Shown piece after piece: positions 33,292-42,550 of a stretch of DNA of 64,000 nucleotides (positions are counted from its first letter, which is position 1; each line of letters starts with the position of its first letter). The DNA lies in the NCBI RefSeq assembly GCF_001513955.1, contig NZ_KQ948146.1:763688-827687 (forward strand). Reading direction: 5' to 3'. The notes beneath the pieces were generated by a model. That model did not search any database and had not been told where the DNA came from. It saw nothing but the letters and a program-made list of their open reading frames with translations. The stretch comes from Streptomyces pseudovenezuelae. Lineage in GTDB: Bacteria; Actinomycetota; Actinomycetes; Streptomycetales; Streptomycetaceae. The translations under genes were made by a program, and so were the position numbers.

Positions 33292-33935
33292 TGGCCTGGA
33301 CCAGGGAACAGATGGCCGCGCGGGCCGCGCGCGAGCTCCGGGACGGCCAGTACGTCAACCTCGGCATCGGTCTGCCGACGCTGATCCCGAACCACCTCCC
33401 CGAGGACGTCGAGGTGATCCTGGAGTCCGAGAACGGCATCCTGGGCACCGGCCCCTACCCCACCGAGGACCAGGTCGACCCCGACCTGATCAACGCGGGC
33501 AAGGAGACCGTCACGGTCCTGCCGGGGGCGTCCTTCTTCGACTCGGCGCTGTCCTTCGGGATGATCCGGGGCGGGCACATCGACGTGGCCGTGCTGGGTG
33601 CCATGCAGGTGTCCGAGACCGGCGACCTGGCCAACTGGGCCGTCCCCGGAAAGATGATCACCGGGATCGGCGGGGCGATGGACCTGGTCCACGGCGCCCG
33701 CACGGTCATCGTGGTGATGACGCACACCGCGAAGGACGGCTCGCCCAAGATCCTCACGGAGTGCGCGCTGCCGCTGACCGGCAAGGCGTGCGTGAACCGG
33801 ATCATCACCGACCTCGGCGTCCTGGACGTCACCGAGGACGGTCTCGTCCTGGTCGAGACGGCGCCCGGGGTGGGCGTCGAGGAGATCACCGCCAAGACCG
33901 ACGCCAAACTGACCGTCGCGGAGGGCCTGCAGTGA
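33291..33935 (+). CDS. pcaJ: 3-oxoadipate CoA-transferase subunit B
   Basis: A 214-residue beta subunit partnering PcaI. VNLGIGLPTLIPNHLP is the family opening, and the catalytic glutamate lies in the following VILESENGILGTGPYP. GGHIDVAVLGAMQVSETGDLANWAVPGKMITGIGGAMDLV is typical. Translation is coupled both ways: its ATG shares one base with the pcaI stop, and its own TGA overlaps the GTG of pcaF by 4 nt (GTGA). Confidence 0.94.
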   Translation: MAWTREQMAARAARELRDGQYVNLGIGLPTLIPNHLPEDVEVILESENGILGTGPYPTEDQVDPDLINAGKETVTVLPGASFFDSALSFGMIRGGHIDVAVLGAMQVSETGDLANWAVPGKMITGIGGAMDLVHGARTVIVVMTHTAKDGSPKILTECALPLTGKACVNRIITDLGVLDVTEDGLVLVETAPGVGVEEITAKTDAKLTVAEGLQ

Positions 33936-35134
33936 AGAACGTCTACATCGTTGACGCGGTCCGCACCCCGGTCGGCCGCTACAACGGCGGCCTCGCCTCG
34001 GTGCGCCCGGACGACCTGGGCGCCCACGCGATCCGTGAACTGCTCGGCCGTACGCCCGACTTGGACCCGGCCCGGATCGAGGACGTCTACTTCGGCAACG
34101 CCAACGGCGCGGGCGAGGAGAACCGCAACGTGGGCCGCATGGCCGCGCTGCTGGCGGGCCTGCCGACCTCGGTGCCGGGGGTGACCGTCAACCGGCTGTG
34201 CGCCTCGGGGCTGGAGGCGGTGATCCAGGCGGCCCGCGCGATCGCCCTCGGGGACGCCTCCGTCGCCGTCGCCGGTGGTGTGGAGTCGATGACCCGGGCG
34301 CCGTACGTGCTGCCCAAGTCCGACAGGCCGTTCCCGGCCGGGCACGCCGAGCTGTACTCGACCACGCTGGGCTGGCGCATGGTCAACCCACGGATGGAGC
34401 CGCAGTGGACCATTCCGCTGGGCGAGTCGGCGGAGCTGATCGCGGACAAGCACAAGATCACGCGTGAGCAGCAGGACGAGTTCGCGCTGAGCAGCCATCA
34501 GAAGGCGGCGAGGGCGCAGGACGAGGGCCTGTTCGACGCGGAGCTCGCGCCCGTCGCCGTCCCGCGGCGCAAGGGCGAGCCGGTCGTCTTCGGCGCCGAC
34601 GAGTGCGTACGGGCGGACGCGTCGCTGGAGGCGATGGCGAAGCTGAAGCCGTCGTTCCGCAAGGACGGTGGCACGGTCACCGCGGGCAACGCGTCGCCTT
34701 TGAACGACGGAGCCGCGGCACTGCTGCTGGTGGACGACGAGGGCCTGGCCGCGACCGGTCGCGAGCCGCTGGCCCGGATCTCCGCGACCGGGGTGAACGC
34801 ACTGGACCCGCACTACTTCGGGCTCGCCCCCGTCGAGGCGGTCAACCGTGCACTCGCCAAGGCCAGCAAGGGATTTGACGATCTGTCAGTACTGGAGCTG
34901 AACGAGGCCTTCGCGGCCCAGGTGCTCGGATGTGTCGCCGAGTGGCCCGAGTTCGACCCGGCGATCCTCAACCCGCAGGGCGGCGCGATCGCCCTCGGCC
35001 ACCCGCTGGGTGCCTCCGGTGCGCGTCTGGCCGGCACGGTCGCCCATCAACTCGCCCGCAGGGGCAGCGGAGTCGGTGTCGCCACCCTGTGCATCGGCGT
35101 CGGCCAGGGTCTCGCTCTCGTCCTCGAACGTTAA
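33932..35134 (+). CDS. pcaF: Beta-ketoadipyl-CoA thiolase
   Basis: A 400-residue thiolase that cleaves 3-oxoadipyl-CoA to succinyl-CoA and acetyl-CoA, the last step of the pathway. The nucleophilic cysteine is in TVNRLCASGLEAVIQAAR near residue 90; NPQGGAIALGHPLGASGA and LCIGVGQG hold the other active-site residues. The GTG start overlaps pcaJ by 4 nt. Compared with the general thiolase at 467-1681 the operon position and 3-oxoadipyl-type LTRAPYVLPKSDRPF-like segment (MTRAPYVLPKSDRPF here) support PcaF. Confidence 0.94.
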   Translation: MKNVYIVDAVRTPVGRYNGGLASVRPDDLGAHAIRELLGRTPDLDPARIEDVYFGNANGAGEENRNVGRMAALLAGLPTSVPGVTVNRLCASGLEAVIQAARAIALGDASVAVAGGVESMTRAPYVLPKSDRPFPAGHAELYSTTLGWRMVNPRMEPQWTIPLGESAELIADKHKITREQQDEFALSSHQKAARAQDEGLFDAELAPVAVPRRKGEPVVFGADECVRADASLEAMAKLKPSFRKDGGTVTAGNASPLNDGAAALLLVDDEGLAATGREPLARISATGVNALDPHYFGLAPVEAVNRALAKASKGFDDLSVLELNEAFAAQVLGCVAEWPEFDPAILNPQGGAIALGHPLGASGARLAGTVAHQLARRGSGVGVATLCIGVGQGLALVLER

Positions 35135-35152
35135 CGGAACGCAGGAAACCCC

Positions 35153-35926
35153 ATGACTCTCACCCAGCACGACATCGACCGGGAAATCGCCGCCGAGCAC
35201 GCCGCCTACGAGAAGCGGCTCGCCGACGGCGCTCCCGTCGAGCACCAGCCGCGCCGCGACTACGCGCCCTACCGTTCCTCGGTCCTGCGGCACCCGAAGC
35301 AGCCGCCGATCAGCATCGACGTGTCCAAGGACCCGGAGCTGGTCGAGCTGCACTCGCCCGCGTTCGGGGAGCGGGACATCACCGAGATCGACAACGACCT
35401 GACGCGGCAGCACAACGGGGAGCCGATCGGTGAGCGGATCACCGTCGAGGGCCGGCTCCTGGACCGCGACGGCCGTCCGCTGCGCGGGCAGCTGGTCGAG
35501 ATCTGGCAGGCCAACTCGGCCGGGCGCTACGCCCATCAGCGCGAGCAGCACGACGCCCCGCTGGACCCGAACTTCACCGGCGTCGGCCGCACCCTGACCG
35601 ACGACAGCGGCTGCTACCGCTTCACCACCGTCCAGCCGGGCCCCTACCCGTGGCGCCAGCACGTCAACGCCTGGCGGCCCGCCCACATCCACTTCTCGAT
35701 CTTCGGCTCGGCGTTCACCCAGCGGCTCGTGACGCAGATGTACTTCCCGAGCGACCCGCTGTTCCCCTACGACCCGATCATCCAGTCGGTCACGGACGAC
35801 GCGGCCCGTCAGCGGCTCGTCGCCACGTACGACCACAGCCTGTCCGTACCGGAGTTCTCGATGGGCTACCACTGGGACATCGTGCTCGACGGACCGCAGG
35901 CCACCTGGATCGAAGAAGGACGCTGA
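35153..35926 (+). CDS. pcaH: Protocatechuate 3,4-dioxygenase beta subunit
   Basis: A 257-residue iron(III) intradiol dioxygenase subunit that opens protocatechuate to 3-carboxy-cis,cis-muconate. All four iron ligands are visible in correct spacing: Tyr in SAGRYAHQ, Tyr in GPYPWRQ 39 residues later, and both His of RPAHIHFS. The beta subunit carries the metal; PcaG completes the heterodimer. AGGAAA lies before ATG 35153, 18 nt after pcaF, so this is a fresh ribosome-binding event rather than an overlap. The stop is 6 nt before pcaG. Confidence 0.95.
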   Translation: MTLTQHDIDREIAAEHAAYEKRLADGAPVEHQPRRDYAPYRSSVLRHPKQPPISIDVSKDPELVELHSPAFGERDITEIDNDLTRQHNGEPIGERITVEGRLLDRDGRPLRGQLVEIWQANSAGRYAHQREQHDAPLDPNFTGVGRTLTDDSGCYRFTTVQPGPYPWRQHVNAWRPAHIHFSIFGSAFTQRLVTQMYFPSDPLFPYDPIIQSVTDDAARQRLVATYDHSLSVPEFSMGYHWDIVLDGPQATWIEEGR

Positions 35927-35932
35927 CCCACC

Positions 35933-36538
35933 ATGACGAAGATCGACACGAGCCGTCCTGAGACCGTGCTGCCGACCCCGTCGCACACGGTCGGCCCCTT
36001 CTACGGCCACGCCCTGCCCTTCCCCGGCGGCGGCGACATCGCGCCCGTCGGCCACCCGGACACCCTCACCCTCCAGGGCTACATCACCGACGGCGCGGGC
36101 ACCCCGCTGCCGGACGCCTTCCTGGAACTGTGGAGCGCCGACCCCGAGGGCAACGTCCCGCAGGTCGACGGCTCGATCCGGCGCGACCCCGCGAGCGGCG
36201 GTTACCTCGGCCGCAACGGCGTGGAGTTCACCGGCTGGGGCCGCATCCAGACCGACGCCAACGGCCACTGGAGCGCGCGCACCCTGCGGCCGGGCGCGCG
36301 CGGGCAGAGCGCGCCGTACATCAGCGTGTGCGTCTTCGCCCGCGGACTGCTGGTGCACCTGTACACCCGGATCTACCTGCCGGGCGACGAGGCGGCCCTC
36401 GCCGCCGACCCGCTGCTGAACCGCGTGCCCGCGGAGCGGCGCGACACGCTGATCGCACGGAAGCAGGACGACGGCACCTACCGTTTCGACATCCGCCTTC
36501 AGGGCGAAGGCGAAACGGTCTTCCTGGAGTACCAGTGA
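35933..36538 (+). CDS. pcaG: Protocatechuate 3,4-dioxygenase alpha subunit
   Basis: A 201-residue alpha subunit of the dioxygenase. It has the same fold as PcaH (TVGPFYGHALPF opening, LELWSADPEGNVPQVDG, GFTGWGRIQTDANGHWSARTLRPG-like core, here EFTGWGRIQTD) but lacks the iron-binding Tyr/His set, as alpha subunits do; it helps shape the substrate pocket. It begins 6 nt after pcaH and has no strong ribosome site of its own, so it is probably coupled. TGA overlaps the pcaB GTG by 4 nt. Confidence 0.94.
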   Translation: MTKIDTSRPETVLPTPSHTVGPFYGHALPFPGGGDIAPVGHPDTLTLQGYITDGAGTPLPDAFLELWSADPEGNVPQVDGSIRRDPASGGYLGRNGVEFTGWGRIQTDANGHWSARTLRPGARGQSAPYISVCVFARGLLVHLYTRIYLPGDEAALAADPLLNRVPAERRDTLIARKQDDGTYRFDIRLQGEGETVFLEYQ

Positions 36539-37866
36539 CTTCTCCCGATCCGGACACCGGTCTGCTCGCCCCCGGGTGGGCCGGCTCCCCCGCCGCCGCG
36601 TCGACCTCCGACGGCGCCTACCTGCAGGCGCTGCTGGACGCGGAGGCCGCGCTGACCCGGGCGCAGGCCGCGCTGGGTCTGGCTCCGGCGGGGGCGGCCA
36701 CCGCCGTGTCCGAGGCGGCCGACGCGGGCCGCTTCGACGTACGCTCGCTCGCCGACCGTGCCCGCGCCGGCGGCAACCCCGTCATCCCCCTGGTCGCCGA
36801 CCTCACGCAGGCGGCCGGCGAGGAGTACGGCGCCTACGTCCACCGGGGCGCCACCAGCCAGGACATCCTGGACACGGCGACGATGCTGGTCGCGGCCCGC
36901 ACACTCGATCTCGCGCTGACCGACCTCGACCGCGTCCAGCGGGCCCTGGCCCGGCTCGCCGCCGACCACCGCGACACTGCGATGCCCGGCCGGACGCTCA
37001 CCCAGCACGCCGTACCGACGACGTTCGGACTCAAGGCGGCCGGGTGGCGTGCGCTGGTGCTGGACGCGCGGGACCGGGTCACGGCCGTACGCAGCTCCCT
37101 GCCCGTCCAACTCGGTGGTGCGGCCGGGACCCTGGCCGCCTTCACGGCGTACGGCACCGAGGACAGCCGGGCCCTCACGGCGGCCTTCGCCGATGAGCTC
37201 GGTCTGAGGGTGCCGTCGCTCCCCTGGCACACCCTGCGCACCCCGGTCGCCGATCTCGCCGGATGCCTGGCCTTCACCGCCGGCGCGCTGGGCAAGATCG
37301 CCGCGGATGTGCTCGTGCTCGGCCGCACCGAGATCGCCGAGGTCGCGGAGGGCAGCGGCGGCGGCTCCTCGGCCATGCCGCACAAGGCGAATCCCGTGCG
37401 GTCCACCCTGATCGCCGCCGCCGCCCGGCGCGCGCCGCAGCTCGCGGCCACGCTGTACGGCTCGCTGGCCGCGGAGGACGAGCGGCCCTCCGGTGCCTGG
37501 CACGCCGAGTGGGAGCCGCTCAGGGACCTGCTGCGGCTGGTCGGCGGAGCCGCCCGGGACGCGGCCGAACTCACCGGGAGTCTGCGGGTCCACGCCGGCA
37601 CCATGCGTGAACACCTCGATCTCACCCATGGGTTGATCGTGTCCGAGCGGCTGTCCGCCGAGCTGGCACCCGTGCTGGGCCGCGCCCGCGCCAAGGCACT
37701 GCTGACGGAGCTCGCTCGGCGGACCTATGCCGAAGGCCGCTCACTGGGGGAACTCCTGGCGCAGGAACCCGAGTTGAAGGGCGTCGACCTCGACGAGCTC
37801 ACCGACCCCGTCCGTTACACCGGCTCCGCCGGTGCTCTCACCGACCGTGCCCTGGAGCGACGTTGA
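36535..37866 (+). CDS. pcaB: 3-carboxy-cis,cis-muconate cycloisomerase
   Basis: A 443-residue member of the fumarase/aspartase superfamily that lactonises 3-carboxymuconate to 4-carboxymuconolactone. The superfamily signature GSSAMPHKANPVRS lies near residue 280; VHRGATSQDILDTATML and GRTLTQHAVPTTFGLKAAGW are the other conserved regions. GTG 36535 overlaps the pcaG stop (GTGA), and its own stop overlaps the TTG of pcaL (TTGA). Bacterial-type PcaB, unrelated to the fungal propeller enzyme. Confidence 0.94.
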   Translation: MTSPDPDTGLLAPGWAGSPAAASTSDGAYLQALLDAEAALTRAQAALGLAPAGAATAVSEAADAGRFDVRSLADRARAGGNPVIPLVADLTQAAGEEYGAYVHRGATSQDILDTATMLVAARTLDLALTDLDRVQRALARLAADHRDTAMPGRTLTQHAVPTTFGLKAAGWRALVLDARDRVTAVRSSLPVQLGGAAGTLAAFTAYGTEDSRALTAAFADELGLRVPSLPWHTLRTPVADLAGCLAFTAGALGKIAADVLVLGRTEIAEVAEGSGGGSSAMPHKANPVRSTLIAAAARRAPQLAATLYGSLAAEDERPSGAWHAEWEPLRDLLRLVGGAARDAAELTGSLRVHAGTMREHLDLTHGLIVSERLSAELAPVLGRARAKALLTELARRTYAEGRSLGELLAQEPELKGVDLDELTDPVRYTGSAGALTDRALERR

Positions 37867-38984
37867 CCGGCAAACTCCTCAACCACCGTGCCGAGGGCCC
37901 CGCTACCGCTCCCCCGCTGCTGCTCGGGCCGTCGCTCGGGACGTCGTACGCCCTGTGGGACAAGGTGGCGCCCGAGCTGTCCCTCACCCACCGGGTGATC
38001 CGCTGGGACCTGCCCGGACACGGCGGTTCGCCGGCCGGCCTGATCGGTCCCGGTGCCACCGTGGGCGACCTCGCCGACCTGGTGCTGGCACTCGCCGACT
38101 CGCTCGGCGTCGAGCGGTTCGCGTACGCGGGGGTGTCGCTCGGGGGCGCGGTCGGTCTGCATCTGGCCGTGCACCACCCGGAGCGGATCGCGTCGCTTGC
38201 GGTGATCTGCTCCTCGGCCCACTTCAACGGCAGCAAGCCGTGGCAGGAGCGGGCCGAGCGGGTCCGCCGGGAGGGCGTGGAGTGGCTCCTCGACAGCGCG
38301 AACTCCCGTTGGTTCGCGGGTGACTTCAGCGTTCCGGAGCTCGTACGGGACCACGCCGAGGCCGATCCGCAGGCGTACGCGGCCTGCTGTGACGCCCTGG
38401 CCGCCTTCGACCTGCGGGACGCGCTGGCCGGGATCTCCGCGCCGACCCTGCTGATCGCCGGCCGCCAGGACCCGGCGACCCCGCCGCCCCATCTGCGGGA
38501 GATCGCCGACGCGGTGCCGCGCGCCACGCTCGTCGAGCTGCCGGGGGCCTCGCACCTGGCCCCGGCCCAGTGCCCGGAAGCCGTTCTCACCGCTGTGCGC
38601 GCGCACCTCGACGGGGGTGCCAGGCGCGGCATGGAGGTGCGGCGCGAGGTGCTCGGGGACACCCACGTGGACCGGGCGCAGGCCCGGCAGACGCCGTTCA
38701 CCGCGCGCTTCCAGGACTTCATCTCACGCTACGCGTGGGGTGAGATCTGGACCGACCCGACGCTGAGCCGCCGCGAACGCAGCATGATCACGCTGACCGC
38801 GCTGGTCGCGCACGGCCACTACGACGAGCTGGCCATGCATGTGCGGGCGGCCCGGCGCAACGGCCTCACGCCGGAGGAGATCGGGGCCGTCCTGCTCCAG
38901 TCGGCCGTCTACTGCGGGGTGCCGGCGGCGAACTCGGCGTTCGCCACGGCCCAGCGGGTGCTGGCGGAGGAAACGGAAGGGTGA
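37863..38984 (+). CDS. pcaL: PcaL: fused enol-lactone hydrolase and 4-carboxymuconolactone decarboxylase
   Basis: A 373-residue fusion. Residues 1-250 are an alpha/beta hydrolase (PcaD: RVIRWDLPGHGGS, nucleophile in YAGVSLGGAVGLHLA, acid in LLIAGRQDPATPP, histidine in LPGASHLAPAQCPEAV). Residues 260-370 are a carboxymuconolactone decarboxylase (PcaC: RFQDFISRYAWGEIWTDPTLSRRERSMITLTALVAHGHYDELAMHVRAA in outline, AVYCGVPAANSAF). It converts carboxymuconolactone to beta-ketoadipate in two steps. Such fusions are known in actinobacteria. The TTG start is set by the 4-nt overlap with pcaB. Last gene of the operon. Confidence 0.94.
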   Translation: MTGKLLNHRAEGPATAPPLLLGPSLGTSYALWDKVAPELSLTHRVIRWDLPGHGGSPAGLIGPGATVGDLADLVLALADSLGVERFAYAGVSLGGAVGLHLAVHHPERIASLAVICSSAHFNGSKPWQERAERVRREGVEWLLDSANSRWFAGDFSVPELVRDHAEADPQAYAACCDALAAFDLRDALAGISAPTLLIAGRQDPATPPPHLREIADAVPRATLVELPGASHLAPAQCPEAVLTAVRAHLDGGARRGMEVRREVLGDTHVDRAQARQTPFTARFQDFISRYAWGEIWTDPTLSRRERSMITLTALVAHGHYDELAMHVRAARRNGLTPEEIGAVLLQSAVYCGVPAANSAFATAQRVLAEETEG

Positions 38985-39021
38985 CCCCGGCAGGGACAGG
39001 CACGCGGGACGGCGATGTGCC

Positions 39022-39033
39022 TACCGTGGGGGC
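39022..39033 (+). promoter_or_regulatory. Leaderless-type promoter end TACCGTGGGGGC before an SDR gene
   Basis: TACCGT acts as a plausible -10 box ending 6 nt before the ATG, followed by GGGGGC. The same arrangement, TACGGTGGGGGC then ATG, precedes the DUF2510 gene at 43326. Confidence 0.45.
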
Positions 39034-39825
39034 ATGTCGACCATCCTGATCACCGGCGCCACCTCCGGCCTCGGCCGTCACCTGGCCTTCGAACTGGTCC
39101 GCTCCGGCCACACCGTCCTCGCCCACGGGCGGGACCGGGGCCGCACCGAGAGCCTGGTGGCCGAGCTGCGGACCGAGGGAGAGGCCGAGGGACACGTGGC
39201 CGACCTCGCCTCCCTGGCCGAGGTGCGCGAGCTGGGTGCGCAGGTCGCCGGGGCCCGTCCCGGACTCGACGTCCTGGTCAACAACGCGGGGGTTGGCGCC
39301 GGTTCGCCCGGCTCGGGCCGGGAGGTGAGCGTGGACGGGCATGAACTGCGGCTGGCGGTGAACTACTTGGCGCCGGTGGCGCTGACCCGGTCCCTGCTTC
39401 CGGTGCTGCGGGCGAACGCGCCCGCCCGGATCGTCAACGTGGGTTCGGCGGGCCAGGAGCCGATCGACTTCGACGACCCGGAGTTCACCCGCGGCTACGC
39501 GGGTTTCGCCGCGTACTGCCGTGCCAAGTTCGCCCTGGCGGCCCATACCTTCGCCCTGGCGGAGGAGTTGGCGGGAACGGAGGTCGCGGTCAACGTCCTG
39601 CACCCGGCGACCTTCATGGACACGGCGATGGTCAGGGAGGGCGGGGTGGTGCCTTGGTCGACGGTTGCGGACGGGGCGCCGGGTGTGCTGGCCCTGGCTA
39701 CGCAGGACGTGGGTACGGGCCGCTACTTCGACGGGACTCGTCCGGCCCGGGCGCACGAGGAGACGTACAACGGGGAGGTGCAGAAGCGCCTGGCGACGCT
39801 GACGGATCAACTCCTCGCGCCGTAG
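39034..39825 (+). CDS. Short-chain dehydrogenase/reductase
   Basis: A 263-residue SDR. The cofactor loop TGATSGLGRHLA is near residue 7, NNAG is at about 88, the catalytic serine is in VNVGSAGQ and the YxxxK pair in YCRAKFALA. Residues after the first strand (AHGRDRGR) favour NADP. The insert FDDPEFTRGYAGFAAYCRAKFA resembles retinol-dehydrogenase-like SDRs. It follows pcaL by 49 nt but has its own leaderless-type promoter, so it need not belong to the pca operon. Substrate unknown. Confidence 0.85.
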   Translation: MSTILITGATSGLGRHLAFELVRSGHTVLAHGRDRGRTESLVAELRTEGEAEGHVADLASLAEVRELGAQVAGARPGLDVLVNNAGVGAGSPGSGREVSVDGHELRLAVNYLAPVALTRSLLPVLRANAPARIVNVGSAGQEPIDFDDPEFTRGYAGFAAYCRAKFALAAHTFALAEELAGTEVAVNVLHPATFMDTAMVREGGVVPWSTVADGAPGVLALATQDVGTGRYFDGTRPARAHEETYNGEVQKRLATLTDQLLAP

Positions 39826-39876
39826 CTCCCCAGGGGCGCGGGGAACCGCGCGACCAGCCCCCACCGGCCCGCAGAC
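39824..39876. repeat. Streptomyces-type dispersed intergenic repeat
   Basis: The gap between two convergent genes begins GCTCCCCAGGGGCGCGGGGA, continues ACCGCGCGACCAGCCCCCAC and ends near CGGCCCGCAGA. I recognise this as the intergenic element found in many copies in Streptomyces genomes. It can fold (CCCC/GGGG) and sits where a bidirectional terminator would be expected. Recognition is from memory and only one copy is in the window. Confidence 0.6.
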
Positions 39877-39880
39877 GAGA

Positions 39881-42550
39881 TCAGCGCAGTCCCCGCCCCG
39901 TCTCCAGTACCTCCCTGGCCTGCGCCACCAATCCGTCCGCGCCGCACGAACGCGCGAGCGCCAGCCCGCGATTGAGCTCGGCCACGGACCGTGCCGCGAT
40001 GCCGTACTCGACCCGGGCCGCCGCGTGCTCGTACTGGCACGGCGAGGCCTCCAGGTAGGCGACGGCCTGCGCGGCGAGCCGTACCGCCCGCTGCCCGGTC
40101 TCCAACGCCGCCGCACACCGCAGGGCCTCACCGATCGCCGTGTCCGTGCCGAGGCGCTCGGCGTGCCGGCGCAGCTCCGTGGCCAGCTGGGCGGCCCGCA
40201 CCGGATCCTCGACGGCGAGAGCGCGCGCGAGATCGGCCGCCCACGGCACCAGCACCGGATTGTGGTGGCCTCGGACCGCCGCCGCCTTCTCCGCGGCGTC
40301 CAGTTCGTTGATCCCGTCCTTGGTCCTGCCGACGGCCAGCAGCAGCCGCCCGCGCACGGACCGCGGGTCGGGCAGCACGATCGTGGACGGGTACGGCGGC
40401 GCGAACCCGTACTGCTCCGCGATCGCCCACGCCTCCTCGACATGCCCGCGCGCGAGCAGCGTGTCGACCAGGTTGCACGTGGCCGACCAGTACAGCGGCA
40501 GTCCTCGCCCCACCCGCTCCGCGAGCCGCAGTGACTCGCGCAACGAGGTCTCCGCCTCCCGGAGCCGGCCGCGCCGACGGTGGTTGAGGCCGACGTAGGC
40601 GTGGGCTAGCGCGAGGTGGCCGCCGCTCCAGCCGGCCGACTCGTAGGTGCGCAGGGCGTCGGTGTACAGGGCCTCGGCGCGGTCGAGCCGGTCCGTGAAG
40701 GCGTACGCGCTGGCCAGCATCAGCGGCAGTTCGAGACCCCACTCGGTGTCGGTCCAGCCGAGTCCGGGCGCGAGGCGGCCGTTGACGAGGGCGCGGTCGC
40801 ACACTTCGGCGATCTCCTCGGCGCTCTCGCCGTGGGCCATCGCGTCGAATCCGCGCAGGATGAGCAGGGCCCGCTCGGAGTTGTCCCGGCCGGTGCACTT
40901 CGCGGCCAGGGCGGCGAGACGCTCGGAGCGCCCCGGGGAGGTGGCCTCGCCCGGGTAGAGGCCCTCCCAGGTGTACTGCACGGCCTGGAGGCGCATGCGG
41001 AACGGGCCCTCATCGTGCCGGGCGGCCTCCGCCTCGACCGTGCGGACCGCCTCCTCCAGCTGGTTGTTGTGCATGAGCGCCTGGGACAGGCGGATCACGG
41101 CGTCCACCCGGGCGGCGCCCTCCAGGCCGGGCATGGCGAGCGCGGTCTGGAGGTGACCGATGGTCTTGGCGGGTGCGGTCAGCAGGGTGGCGCAGCCGAG
41201 TTCGAAGAGCACGCGCGCGTGGACCTCGGGTACCGGGGGCTCCAGCAGGGCGCGCTCCAGGCAGCGGCGGGCGGCGTCGGGGGCGCCGACGAGGAGGTGT
41301 TCGCGGGCGGCCTCGCGCAGCTGCTCGACGAGTTCCTCGTCGTCGTCCGGGTGGACCTGGAGCAGGTGCCGGGAGGCGGCCGCGGCACCGAGTCCGGAGT
41401 CGGTGACGAGTTGGGCGGCGATGCCGTGCATGGCGGTGCGCAGGGCGTCGGGGATGGAGTCGTAGACGGCGGTGGCGATCAGCGGGTGCACGAACTCCAG
41501 CTCGCCGTCCTCCGAGCCGGCATCGGTCAGGATGCGGGCGTTGCGCAGGAGTTCGGCGCAGAGCGTCGCCTGGTCCGGCTTCAGGGTGGCGAGCCTGGCC
41601 ACCAGGTCGACGGAGATGTCGGTGCCGAGGATCGCGGCCGCCCAGGCGAACCGGGTGGCGTCGATGCCGAGTTCCTCCAGGCGGGCGACGAGTCCGCCGC
41701 CGCGGGCCGACCGGTTCAGCTCGCGCAGGGCGTCGGCCGAGCCCTCGCTGGGCTCGATCTCGCTGTCGCGGACCTTGGCGAGCAGTTCGACGGTCTCGTA
41801 CGGGTTGCCGCCGGTCACCGCCCACACCTCGCGGCAGAAGGGGGCGTCGGCGTGCTCGCCCAGGGTGGCGCGGGTGAGGCCGGCGGTGGCCTCCGGGGTG
41901 AGGGCGCTGAGGCTGGTGACGGGGTGGCCCGCGGCGGAGGCCACGGTCTCCAGGAGGCGGGCGCTCTCGGTGGTGGCCTCACCGGGCCGCCGGGCCACCA
42001 CGACCAGGACGGACAGGTCGTCCAGGCGCTCGGCGAAGGCGGCGAGCCAGCGCAGGGTCTCCTGGTCGGCCCAGTGGGCGTCGTCGACGATCAGCACGAG
42101 CGGCCAGTCCCGGCGGGCCAGCCTGCGCACCGCGGCGACCAGGCCGTCGCACACGCCCTGAGGGTCGGCCTGCCGCTCCCCCGGGTCCGCGATGCCGAGG
42201 GCGGGGCCGGCGATGTCGTACCAGTCCCCGAGATACTCGCGGGCCTCCTCGGGCATCAGCGACAGGAGGGCCGGCTGGAGCAGTTGCCGTACGACGTTGA
42301 AGGGGACGGACCTGAGGGTCTCGCCGCCGCGGGCCGACCAGACCGTGCAGCCGCGGGCCTCGGCGATGCGGCGGGCCTGGGCCAGCAGGGCGGTCTTGCC
42401 GAAGCCCGCCTCGCCGCGGATCAGCAGCACACTGCCCGAGGACGTGCGTCCCGCGCACAGGGAGTCGATCACCCCTTCGACGGCGGCGAGTTCCTCGTCG
42501 CGCTCCCACAGCGAGGCCGGGGCGGCCGCAATCGGCCGTACCTCCGTCAT
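39881..42550 (-). CDS. Large AAA/STAND regulator of LAL type without the LuxR helix-turn-helix
   Basis: An 889-residue protein. Residues 15-300 are an AAA-type ATPase with Walker A GEAGFGKTALLAQ near 46 and Walker B VLIVDDAHWADQETLRWLA near 160; residues 380-880 are TPR-like helical repeats (YVGLNHRRRGRLREAETSLRESLRLAERVGRG is one). This is the LAL/MalT-type architecture, but the chain ends AREVLETGRGLR where members usually continue into a LuxR DNA-binding domain of about 65 residues. No such domain is encoded downstream in any frame; a dispersed repeat follows directly. It may work through a partner, or be truncated. Confidence 0.82.
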   Translation of the reverse strand: MTEVRPIAAAPASLWERDEELAAVEGVIDSLCAGRTSSGSVLLIRGEAGFGKTALLAQARRIAEARGCTVWSARGGETLRSVPFNVVRQLLQPALLSLMPEEAREYLGDWYDIAGPALGIADPGERQADPQGVCDGLVAAVRRLARRDWPLVLIVDDAHWADQETLRWLAAFAERLDDLSVLVVVARRPGEATTESARLLETVASAAGHPVTSLSALTPEATAGLTRATLGEHADAPFCREVWAVTGGNPYETVELLAKVRDSEIEPSEGSADALRELNRSARGGGLVARLEELGIDATRFAWAAAILGTDISVDLVARLATLKPDQATLCAELLRNARILTDAGSEDGELEFVHPLIATAVYDSIPDALRTAMHGIAAQLVTDSGLGAAAASRHLLQVHPDDDEELVEQLREAAREHLLVGAPDAARRCLERALLEPPVPEVHARVLFELGCATLLTAPAKTIGHLQTALAMPGLEGAARVDAVIRLSQALMHNNQLEEAVRTVEAEAARHDEGPFRMRLQAVQYTWEGLYPGEATSPGRSERLAALAAKCTGRDNSERALLILRGFDAMAHGESAEEIAEVCDRALVNGRLAPGLGWTDTEWGLELPLMLASAYAFTDRLDRAEALYTDALRTYESAGWSGGHLALAHAYVGLNHRRRGRLREAETSLRESLRLAERVGRGLPLYWSATCNLVDTLLARGHVEEAWAIAEQYGFAPPYPSTIVLPDPRSVRGRLLLAVGRTKDGINELDAAEKAAAVRGHHNPVLVPWAADLARALAVEDPVRAAQLATELRRHAERLGTDTAIGEALRCAAALETGQRAVRLAAQAVAYLEASPCQYEHAAARVEYGIAARSVAELNRGLALARSCGADGLVAQAREVLETGRGLR

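Noticed and set aside
31936..38984. Horizontally acquired catabolic island
   Set aside because: No mobile genes, tRNA, direct repeats or composition change; the order matches the known Streptomyces pca operon.
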